Shown one piece after another: positions 38,177 to 46,145 of a stretch of DNA of 46,145 nucleotides. The position numbers and the translations under genes are program-made. This stretch comes from Pelistega indica (GTDB lineage Bacteria > Pseudomonadota > Gammaproteobacteria > Burkholderiales > Burkholderiaceae_B). The stretch is from assembly GCF_000506865.1 (NCBI RefSeq), contig NZ_AYSV01000072.1:1-46145 (forward strand), in the 5' to 3' direction. Under the pieces are notes generated by a model. It did no database searches. It was given only the letters and a program-made list of their open reading frames with translations, and was not told the DNA's origin. The first letter of the stretch is position 1. Each line of letters begins with the position of its first letter.

Positions 38177-40826
38177 TTATTGACGACCTTCGTCGTCTCC
38201 AAAAAGATTGCGAAGTTTGTATAAAGCATTGAGTGCCTCTCGAGGACTCATATTATCAGGGTCTAATTCATTAATGAATTGGCGCAAGGCTTGTAATTCC
38301 ATAAAATTATCATTTTGTTCCTCATCTTGAATCTGGGCTTGAACAAATAAGTCTAGCTGCGGTGTGGGTGTATGATCGGTATTAGCCTCTAATCGTTCAA
38401 GTTCTTTTTTAGCTTGTTTGATGACTGCAGCAGGAAGACCTGCCTTTTGTGCGACTTGAATACCATAGCTACGACTAGCGGGGCCGGCTTGAACCTCATG
38501 TAAAAAAGCAATACCCGTAGAAGTTTCAGTAGCTGCAAGATGAACGTTTTTTACACCGTCTAGTTGCTCAGGTAGTTGAGTGATTTCAAAGTAATGCGTA
38601 GCAAATAAAGTAAGTGCTTTATTATGGGTTAATAAGCGACATGCAATTGCCCATGCCAAAGAGAGACCGTCATAGGTTGATGTACCACGACCAATTTCGT
38701 CCATTAAAACAAGACTATGTGCTGTACTATTAGCTAAAATAGCAGAAGCTTCAATCATTTCCATCATAAAGGTAGATCGCCCACCAGCTAGGTCATCAGC
38801 TGCACCAATACGGGTAAAAATACGATCAATAGTCCCTATGGAGGCTGAGGTGGCAGGGACAAAACTTCCCATTCTGGCTAATAAAGCAATCAGCGCTACT
38901 TGACGCATATAGGTTGATTTACCCCCCATGTTTGGTCCCGTAATTAATAACATTCGGGTCTGCGGATCCATATGGCAATCATTAGGTGTAAAGCGCTCTA
39001 TAGTACGTTCTACGACAGGGTGACGACCACTTTCAATATGAATAGTAGGATGATCAGTGAGAGCAGGGCGCACCCATTCATATTCACGAGCGTGGTGAGC
39101 TAAGCTTGTATATACATCAATTAAGGCTAGCGTTTTAGCTAATTGTTGTAATGGTGTTACCCATTGTTGAAGGGATTGTAATAATTGATCAAATAAAAAT
39201 TTTTCTCTACTTAAGGCGCGATCTTTTGCGGAAAGAACTTTATCCTCCCATGACTTTAATTCTGGTGTGATATAGCGTTCAGCATTCTTAAGTGTTTGTC
39301 TACGACGATAATGTTCAGGGACTTTATCTATGTGCGATTTGGTGACCTCAATAAAAAAGCCATGTACGCGATTGTATTCTACACGGAGATTGGGAATGCC
39401 TGTACTTTCTTTTTCACGTGCTTCTAATTCAAGGAGAAATGCGCCGCTATCACTCGCTAATAGTCTGAGCTCATCTAACTCCATATCAAACCCGTTGGCA
39501 ATCACACCACCATCGCGTACCATCACTGAAGGCTCTTGTTCTAAGCTTTTAGCTAGTAATGGATATAGAGGGGCTGGTGTCAATAAAGGGTTAATTAATT
39601 CAGTCTCTGTGTCTAAGTTTATATAGTGAACTAGAAACTCAGCTAATTCAGGTAAGCTAGCAAGCGCTTCGCGTAGGCTTGCTAATTCACGAGGTCTGAC
39701 AGAAAGTAATGCAATACGTGTACTAATACGCTCAATATCGGGAAAAATAGCTAATTTATCTCGTATGGTTTGCAATACTTGGTCAGGATGCAATTCTAAG
39801 GTACGAGGGCTTAAAAAGTGTTCAATAAAATTTAATCTTTCTTCAACACGTACTAAGTTGTCTCTCAAAGGGAGATGTAACCAATGTCGAAGCAAACGAC
39901 TACCCATAGGAGTTTGGCAATGATCCAATAGAGAAAAAAGCGTAGGCGAAGTTTCACCGCTTAATGTCTCTGTGAGCTCAAGATTTTTGCGTACTAACAG
40001 GATCAAGAATTATATAGTCTGAGCTATGTTCTTGAGTAATACTATGGATATGGCTGAGTGATTGGTTTTGTGTACGTTGTACATAACGTAATAATGCACC
40101 AGCAGCACAAATTGCACTAGTAAACTCTTCAATTCCAAAAGAGCTTAATGAGGAAATCTGAAAAAATTGAGTGAGCTGATGAGTAGCTTCTTTTAAGTCA
40201 AAATGCCAATCAGCTGTTTTGCTCATTGCGGCTGAGTAGGTTGTTTCAAATTTGAAAGAATCAGCCGTGATAATTTCAGCAGGAGCAATTCTAAAGATTT
40301 CAGATTCAATATTTTCATCATCTGTTTCGCAAATTTTAAATTCACCACTGGCTAGATTTAACCATGCAAGACCAAATTTAGGTTGTTTACCTTTATGTGG
40401 CTTAAATACAGAGAGAAGTGTTTTGTCGGAACGAGAGGGAAGAAGATTTTCATCCGTTAATGTACCTGGAGTCACAATACGAACAATTTTACGCTCTACA
40501 GGTCCTTTGCTTGTTGCTGGGTCACCTATTTGCTCACCAATAGCAACAGATTTCCCCATAGCGACTAAACGGGCTAAATATTGTTCCATGGCATGAGCCG
40601 GTACACCTGCCATAGGAATAGGCTCTCCATTAGATTGTCCACGTTTGGTTAATGTTAGATTGAGCAAACGTGCTGTATCAATCGCATCATCATAGAACAT
40701 TTCATAAAAGTCACCCATACGATAGAATAACAATACGTTGCCAACCTCAGCTTTAAGGCGTAAGTATTGTTGCATCATAGGGGTATGCCCTGAAAAAGGA
40801 TTTTGTTCTGTAGTTTGATCAGACAT
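38177..40826 (-). pseudogene. mutS: DNA mismatch repair protein MutS, one frame break
   Basis: The restored length is about 883 residues. The N-terminal mismatch-recognition motif is in GDFYEMF. The connector, lever and clamp follow. The C-terminal ATPase has Walker [20 protein letters not shown], Walker [11 protein letters not shown] and ATHYFEIT. The frame changes by +1 near 39992-40000, between YIILDPV and [13 protein letters not shown]. No long homopolymer is present there. As written, translation stops after 282 residues, leaving only mismatch-binding and connector domains. If real, this would abolish mismatch repair. Confidence 0.9.
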
Positions 40827-40996
40827 GCTGTTATATCGTGTTTTTGCTATTAATCATTGTGGTAATTTTAACATGCACAATAGTTAAAACAGTAATGAAT
40901 AGTATTATTTCATGTGGACTAGAATTGATTAGAAATAGTAAAAAAAGAAAAACAAACTACAATAATAGGAATCATAAAATTTAAAAGGTTATCTTG

Positions 40997-41827
40997 ATGG
41001 ATTGGGTGAAAATGTGGGAGAGATATTCTCCTTTAGTAGAAGACTTTGTGCTTAATTTCTTTTCAGCAATAATTATTTTTATCATTGGTTGGTTTATCTC
41101 TAAATGGGTAGCTAGGGGTATCCGTCGAATGGCGATGAAGTCCAGTGTTATTGATAACACGGCAGTTCCTATGATACAAGCCATTGTTCTCTGGACAATC
41201 CGCATTATTGTTGTTATGGGTGTACTCACTCAGTTTGGCATTAAAACAACTTCTTTTATTGCGGCTTTAGGTGCAGCAGGTTTAGCGATTGGTTTAGCTC
41301 TCCAAGGAACTCTACAAAATATTGCGGCAGGTATTATGTTAATTATGCTAAGACCCATTAGAACAGGTGAGAGTGTAGATATTATTAGTGCGAATGTTTC
41401 AGGCGTAGTATCTGAAATTAGTCTATTTTTGACCCGAATTATCAAGTATGACGGTATTCAAGTGACTATCCCTAATAGTGTTGTATGGGGGAGTACTATC
41501 ACAAATTATAGTCGGAATAAAAATCGTCGTATGGATATATTGGTCACAGTGAGTTATGGTGATGATTTAAATAAAGCTATTCAAGTGTTACAAGAGGTAG
41601 TGGATAAACAAGATTTTATTCTAGATGAACCTATACCAGATATTTATGTTAGCGAGTATCGTGAATCAGTCGTCGTTATCACTATACGTTTATGGACGCC
41701 AGCTAATGTATATTGGACAGTAAATGCAGCGTTAATGAAAAAAGTACGTATCGCACTTGAAGAACAGCATTTCCAATTACCCGTACCAGCTAGAATTAGT
41801 AAAAATACGGTGGATGCTACAGTGTAA
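40997..41827 (+). CDS. Small-conductance mechanosensitive channel, MscS family
   Basis: A 276-residue protein of MscS size. Three N-terminal helices are visible, with pore helix TM3 as AALGAAGLAIGLALQGTLQNIAAGIMLIMLRPI, described here in two halves: AALGAAGLAIGLALQ and NIAAGIMLIMLRP. A beta domain (VSGVVSEISLFLTRI, VTIPNSVVWGSTITNYS) and a C-terminal alpha/beta cage follow. It opens on hypo-osmotic shock to release solutes. I use the ATG at 40997; a TTG immediately upstream is an unlikely start. A terminator follows. Confidence 0.92.
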   Translation: MDWVKMWERYSPLVEDFVLNFFSAIIIFIIGWFISKWVARGIRRMAMKSSVIDNTAVPMIQAIVLWTIRIIVVMGVLTQFGIKTTSFIAALGAAGLAIGLALQGTLQNIAAGIMLIMLRPIRTGESVDIISANVSGVVSEISLFLTRIIKYDGIQVTIPNSVVWGSTITNYSRNKNRRMDILVTVSYGDDLNKAIQVLQEVVDKQDFILDEPIPDIYVSEYRESVVVITIRLWTPANVYWTVNAALMKKVRIALEEQHFQLPVPARISKNTVDATV

Positions 41828-41860
41828 TTAAATTGTGTATTTGATTTACTATTAAGGCTT

Positions 41861-41900
41861 AATACCCTTTAGGTGTTTCATCTAAAGGGTATTTTAGCTT
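41861..41900. terminator. Terminator after mscS
   Basis: AATACCCTTTAG (41861-41872) and CTAAAGGGTATT (41882-41893) form a perfect 12-bp stem. T-rich sequence follows on the plus strand, and it may also serve trmJ in the other direction. Confidence 0.8.
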
Positions 41901-42011
41901 TTTGCTAAGTTGTTTTTTAGGGGTGATAATAGGTTTTAGCTTATGCAACAAAAAATATTTTAGATTGAAAAAATTTACTAGTGAACTAACTAGATTTAAT
42001 TGTGTATAGAG

Positions 42012-42797
42012 CTATTTATTGTTATCGCTTTCTTGATGATTAGAAAAGGATGAAGGTAGTTTTAAAATTTGTGTGCATACCCCGCGCATCATATCGGTTT
42101 CTTCTTGAGTCAGTTGGCTACGATTGAACCAGTGACGCATACGAGGCATCAGCTTTTTGGGATGAGCAGGATTGAGAAAACCAATATGTTCGAGAGCTTC
42201 TTGCCAATGTTGAATTAATGCTTCTACTTTTGCATGGGAGGCGAGAAGTGGATGATGGTCATGAGTGGTAGACTCTTTTACTTGGCTTGAATAAGCATAG
42301 CGTAATTCCCATGCGGCTAATTGCAATGCCTGGGCAACATTGAGAGAATTATAGGCTGGATTAGCGGGGATATGACAGATACGATGACAAAGACTTATCT
42401 GTTGATTATCTAACCCAATCCTTTCTGGTCCTAGAATAATCGCAATTTGAGTATTGCTATTGTCACTAAGGTGGTGGGTACTTTCAATGGCGGCTTGTCG
42501 AATATCAACAACGGGCGGTCCCATATCACGTGAACGTGCGGTTAGGCCAAAAGCAAGAGTAATAGGAGCTAAAGCTTGCTCTAAGGTGTTACAAATAATG
42601 GCTGTGTCTAAAATATCGACAGCACCACTAGCAAGGGCAATAGCATCAGGATGTTTATGCAAATCTGGATATTGAGGTGCTGCTAACACAAGTTCTTTAA
42701 ATCCCATCGTTTTAATAGCACGGGCAGCAGATCCAACATTACCTGGATGACTAGTTCCCACCATAATAAAACGAGTACGATTAAAATAGTCTTGCAT
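42012..42797 (-). CDS. trmJ: tRNA (cytidine/uridine-32-2'-O)-methyltransferase
   Basis: A 261-residue SPOUT (TrmH-type) methyltransferase. Motif 1 is MVGTSHPGNVGSAARAIKTMGF, written here as GTSHPGNVGSAARA plus the following helix. Motif 2 is IILGPERIGL and motif 3 is CHIPANPAYNSLNVAQA. These match TrmJ, which methylates the ribose of tRNA position 32. The start is the ATG at 42797, with AAGGG upstream; the longer frame adds a non-conserved hydrophobic extension. It is divergent from suhB. Confidence 0.88.
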   Translation of the reverse strand: MQDYFNRTRFIMVGTSHPGNVGSAARAIKTMGFKELVLAAPQYPDLHKHPDAIALASGAVDILDTAIICNTLEQALAPITLAFGLTARSRDMGPPVVDIRQAAIESTHHLSDNSNTQIAIILGPERIGLDNQQISLCHRICHIPANPAYNSLNVAQALQLAAWELRYAYSSQVKESTTHDHHPLLASHAKVEALIQHWQEALEHIGFLNPAHPKKLMPRMRHWFNRSQLTQEETDMMRGVCTQILKLPSSFSNHQESDNNK

Positions 42798-42971
42798 AAT
42801 AACCCTTAAAAATAAGTAAAAAATATTAATTTCACTAGTATATAAGAACATACTCCTTTAAAATAATGGTTTATCTTATTTAGCCATAATTCTTTGACTC
42901 TTCGATTCACGATTGATTCCTTGACACAGTATTATTGGCACTATCTTTAATCTCTTTAACATAGTAAAAAA

Positions 42972-43749
42972 ATGCATCAGTTTCTAACGATTGCCACCAA
43001 GGCTGCCCGTCGTGCGGGTAATATTATTAATCGTGCTAGTCTTGAATTAGAAAAAGTACAAGTGGCACGCAAAGGGGCTCATGACTTTGTCACAGATATT
43101 GATCGAGCATCAGAGAATGCCATCATCGAAATTATTCACGAAGCCTATCCAGAACATTCAATTTTAGGTGAAGAAACAGGTCTTACCAAGGGTACTAAGA
43201 GTGAGCCTGAGTTTCAATGGATTATTGATCCATTAGATGGTACTAAGAACTTTATCCATGGTCTGCCTGACTATGCTATTTCTATTGCTGTTGCCGAACG
43301 AGGCAAGATTATGCATGGTTTAGTCTATGATCCTAACCGTAATGAGATTTTTACAGCTTCTCGTGGTGTAGGGGCTTTTTTAAATGATCGTCGTATCCGT
43401 GTTAGTCATCGTACGCGATTAGAGGATGCATTAATTGCTGGGCGCTTACCTTATAATTCTTCAGACGAGGATAAAGCACGTTTTTATCACTTAATTGAAA
43501 AAAGTAAATGCTTATCGTCGCTTAGGCTCAACAGTATTAGAATTAGCTTATGTGGCAAGTGGTCGTCTAGACGGCTATTGTGGTGCCAATCTTCAAGCGT
43601 GGGATGTCGCTGCCGGTAGTCTACTCGTATTAGAAGCAGGTGGATTAATTGGTGACTTTGACGGTGAGCAAGGTTGGATGAGAACAGGCAATGTTCTTGC
43701 AGGCTCCCCCAAATTATTCCCCCATCTAGTTAGTGCCATTAACGGTTAA
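42972..43749 (+). pseudogene. suhB: Inositol-1-monophosphatase (SuhB), one frame break
   Basis: The restored length is about 258 residues. Metal-binding motifs ILGEETG and WIIDPLDGTKNFIHG are intact, as is the C-terminal WDVAAGSLLVLEAGG. The frame changes at the A-run 43498-43503: with five A instead of six, HLIEKVNAYRRLGSTVLEL reads through. Besides phosphatase activity, SuhB takes part in rRNA antitermination in E. coli, so loss would be costly. A sequencing error is therefore plausible. It is transcribed just ahead of uppP (11-bp gap). Confidence 0.85.
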
Positions 43750-43760
43750 TTGGATATAAA

Positions 43761-44612
43761 ATGCTTGATTTTTTATTTTTACTAAAAGCCGCTTTTTTAG
43801 GTATTGTAGAGGGTGTTACTGAGTTTTTACCAATTTCAAGTACAGCCCATTTATTGATTGTTGGTGACTGGATAGGCTTTGATGCAGGTCAAGATAAGGT
43901 CTATGAAATAGTAATCCAATTGGGGTCGATTTTAGCGGTAATGTGGATTTATCGCCAAAAAATTAGTGACGTATGTGTAGGGACGATTAAACGTAACCGT
44001 AGTGATTTATTTTTTGTCCGTAATTTATTATTGGCTTTTTTACCTGCGGCAATTATAGGTCTTTTACTGATTAAATATATCAAGCAATTATTAGATGGTC
44101 AGTTTATGGTTTATGCCATTACATTAGTAGTGGGTGGTCTCATTATGTTATGGGTAGAAAGTCGCCCTGAAATGGCGAAGCATACCCATCTAACAGATGA
44201 TGATTTAAGTCATAAAACACAACGTATTGAAGATATTTCTGTGAAACAGGCGCTTGTTGTCGGTTTTGCACAATGTTTAGCGATGATACCGGGGACATCA
44301 CGTTCAGGATCAACAATTATTGCTGGCATGTTAGCAGGTATTCACCGTAAAACAGCGACAGAATTTTCTTTCTTCTTAGCTATGCCGACAATGATTGCTG
44401 CAACGGTATTGAGTCTTTACAAATATGGCTCTTATTTATCTGAGAGTAATTTATTAGCCGTTGTGATTGGTTTTGTAATGGCATTCTTGAGTGCTTTGCT
44501 AGTGGTAAAAGCGTTATTAAGCTTTGTGGCAAAGTATTCATATAAACCATTTGGCTGGTATCGAATTATTTTTGGTTTGATTGTCGGGATATGGGCTTAT
44601 AATCTGGTTTAA
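43761..44612 (+). CDS. uppP: Undecaprenyl-diphosphatase
   Basis: A 283-residue polytopic membrane phosphatase that recycles undecaprenyl pyrophosphate for peptidoglycan synthesis and confers bacitracin tolerance. Both catalytic repeats are visible: EGVTEFLPISSTAHLLIVG near the N-terminus and PGTSRSGSTIIAGMLAG in the second half. Eight membrane segments fit the family. A rho-independent terminator follows. Confidence 0.95.
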   Translation: MLDFLFLLKAAFLGIVEGVTEFLPISSTAHLLIVGDWIGFDAGQDKVYEIVIQLGSILAVMWIYRQKISDVCVGTIKRNRSDLFFVRNLLLAFLPAAIIGLLLIKYIKQLLDGQFMVYAITLVVGGLIMLWVESRPEMAKHTHLTDDDLSHKTQRIEDISVKQALVVGFAQCLAMIPGTSRSGSTIIAGMLAGIHRKTATEFSFFLAMPTMIAATVLSLYKYGSYLSESNLLAVVIGFVMAFLSALLVVKALLSFVAKYSYKPFGWYRIIFGLIVGIWAYNLV

Positions 44613-44645
44613 ATTTGAACTGATATAAGTATAAATTTAAAGATT

Positions 44646-44676
44646 AAACCTCTTGTAGTGGCAAGAGGTTTTTTTT
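44646..44676 (+). terminator. Terminator after uppP
   Basis: AAACCTCTTG (44646-44655) and CAAGAGGTTT (44662-44671) form a perfect 10-bp stem with a 6-base loop and a run of T. Confidence 0.88.
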
Positions 44677-44797
44677 AGTCTGCAATATGAACTGGTATGG
44701 ATATTTATATCTATCTCTATTTAAACGAATTTATCTAAGAAATGATATATTAACTATTACTTTATCAATAGAGTAATATCTAGTTGCTACGGCTATC

Positions 44798-44830
44798 CCA
44801 TCAATACTGAAAACTATGTATGATTGATGG
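44798..44830. promoter_or_regulatory. Dyad upstream of the AlbA_2 gene
   Basis: CCATCAAT (44798-44805) and ATTGATGG (44823-44830) are inverted 8-mers, 20 bp upstream of the ATG. They may be an operator for autoregulation or a leader hairpin. The rest of the 173-bp gap after the uppP terminator shows nothing clear. Confidence 0.35.
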
Positions 44831-44849
44831 AAAATTAACAGGAACTTGT

Positions 44850-46145
44850 ATGCATCAATTACCCATTAATATTAATGATTTATTAGCTAACCATAGTATT
44901 GAAAGTGAGCGTATTGAGTATAAAGAGGGTTGGAATCCTGAAAGTATTTTACATACAATTTGTGCTTTTGCTAATGATTTTTATAATTTAGGTGGTGGGT
45001 ATATTGTAATTGGGGTAAAAGAAAAAGATGGTATTCCTCAACTTCCACCAGTTGGATTGCGGTCCGAACAGATTGATGTTATTCAAAAAGAATTGGTGAG
45101 TTTAGAAAAAAATGCAATTCAGCCGAGTTTCAATACATTAACAGCTACTTATAATATTCAAGGTAAACTAATTCTGGTACTTTGGGTTGTAGGTGGTGAA
45201 GTTCGTCCATATAAAGCAAAAAAAAGCTTGGGTAAAGAAAATAAAGGTTGGGCTTACTATATTCGTAAGCATACAAGTACAGTGGTAGCTACTGGAGCTG
45301 ATGAGCAAGAATTAATCAGTCTTGCCAATTCAGTTCCATTTGATGATAGATTGCAGATTGCCTCTAGTCTTGATGATTTAGAGCCACACTTAATTCGTGA
45401 GTTTTTAACAGAAATAAAAAGTGATTTAGCTAAAGAAGCGAAATCTTTATCAGTAATAGAATTAGGACAACGGATGAATATCATTGGTGGTACAGCTGAA
45501 ACATTGTTTCCTAAAAATGTAGGTCTGATGTTTTTTAATAGTACGCCAGAACGCTTTTTTCCCTATAGTCAAATCGAAGTGGTGTATTTTCCTGATGGTA
45601 CTGGTGGCAATCAGATTGATGAAAAAGTATTTAAAGGTCCTGTTGGACGTATTGTTCAGGATGCTTTAATATTTATCAAAAATCTATATCTGAAAGAAAG
45701 AATTCATAAATTACCAGATCAGGCAGAATCTAAACGATTTTTCAACTTCCCATTTGAGGCGATCGAAGAGGCATTGGTAAATGCCGTTTATCATCGTTCC
45801 TATGAAATTCGTGAACCGATAGAAGTAAGAATAGAACGGACAGGAATAAGTATTTTGAGTTACCCTGGTCCTGATAGGTCTATTAGCTTAGATAAACTAC
45901 AACTAGGTAAAGCAGTGAGTCGCCGATATCGAAACCGTCGGATAGGTGAGTTTTTGAAAGAATTGGATTTAACAGAAGGTCGGTCGACAGGTATTCCGAA
46001 AATTTTACGAGTAATGATGGAAAATGGTTCTCCGGAACCTATTTTTGAAACTGATGATGAACGTAGCTATTTTCTAATTCATTTACCAATTCATGCTGAT
46101 TTTTTGGATAATGATGAGAGGAGTATTCAAGATACCCCCCAAGAT
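44850..46145 (+). CDS. AlbA_2 (Schlafen-like) / HATPase-type ATP-binding protein, 3' end beyond the window
   Basis: The frame is open from ATG 44850 (AGGAAC upstream) to the window edge, 432 residues, incomplete. The N-terminal AlbA_2 domain (about 15-150) shows ESERIEYKEGW and FANDFYNLGGGYIVIGV. The second part has FPFEAIEEALVNAVYHRSY, the N-box-like segment of a GHKL ATPase fold, and ELDLTEGRSTGIPKIL, as in proteins annotated 'putative DNA binding, RecG-related'. Such proteins act as regulators or in mobile-element and defence contexts. The role here is unknown. A CCATCAAT/ATTGATGG dyad (44798-44830) lies just upstream. Confidence 0.82.
   Translation, partial: MHQLPININDLLANHSIESERIEYKEGWNPESILHTICAFANDFYNLGGGYIVIGVKEKDGIPQLPPVGLRSEQIDVIQKELVSLEKNAIQPSFNTLTATYNIQGKLILVLWVVGGEVRPYKAKKSLGKENKGWAYYIRKHTSTVVATGADEQELISLANSVPFDDRLQIASSLDDLEPHLIREFLTEIKSDLAKEAKSLSVIELGQRMNIIGGTAETLFPKNVGLMFFNSTPERFFPYSQIEVVYFPDGTGGNQIDEKVFKGPVGRIVQDALIFIKNLYLKERIHKLPDQAESKRFFNFPFEAIEEALVNAVYHRSYEIREPIEVRIERTGISILSYPGPDRSISLDKLQLGKAVSRRYRNRRIGEFLKELDLTEGRSTGIPKILRVMMENGSPEPIFETDDERSYFLIHLPIHADFLDNDERSIQDTPQD

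Overview
The window looks like an AT-rich betaproteobacterial chromosome, most like a low-GC member of the Alcaligenaceae/Burkholderiales (Pelistega, Taylorella or Basilea type). That assignment is inferred from gene content: a single-chain indolepyruvate:ferredoxin oxidoreductase, the order yciO-dapA-bamC with a JmjC/cupin gene next to mutS, pssA and a BamE-like lipoprotein beside rpsO-pnp, and many LysR regulators. No rRNA is present to settle it. I see two tRNA genes (His, Arg), no CRISPR array and no prophage.

Layout. Positions 1-170 hold the right end of an IS3-family element that cuts into a small membrane-protein gene. Positions 564-3961 carry a LysR regulator divergent from a beta-hydroxyacid dehydrogenase/aldehyde dehydrogenase pair. 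Positions 4274-6570 form a decayed segment: a PAS-LuxR regulator, an orphan IS3 orfA, and an esterase-like alpha/beta-hydrolase gene broken three times. Positions 6919-13256 hold an amino-acid binding protein, a YbdL-like aminotransferase, pssA, a lipoprotein, rpsO and pnp. Positions 13430-18768 (minus strand) carry gdhA downstream of the large oxidoreductase gene, with a tandem 162-bp repeat between them. Positions 20520-25220 (minus) are a Fur-box-preceded ferric-siderophore ABC uptake operon that ends in a methyltransferase. Positions 25923-33970 are kdpFABCDE, for high-affinity potassium uptake with its sensor and response regulator. Positions 34054-44612 are mostly housekeeping: yciO, dapA, bamC, a ribosomal oxygenase, mutS, mscS, trmJ, suhB, uppP. 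The window ends inside an AlbA_2/HATPase-type gene.

Two patterns stand out. First, the leader upstream of gdhA contains two and a fraction tandem copies of a structured element. Read on the gdhA strand, each full copy has a long stem, a small inner hairpin, a second possible partner for the stem's 3' arm, and a U-tailed terminator hairpin. Second, at least ten conserved genes or gene parts are broken by apparent single-base frame changes, nearly all in the +1 direction and often in homopolymers. Affected genes are the hydrolase, the oxidoreductase (twice), the iron-binding protein, kdpB (twice), kdpC, kdpD, mutS and suhB. This may be an insertion-biased sequencing artefact. Because mutS is one of the broken genes, a mismatch-repair-deficient genome is the biological alternative.
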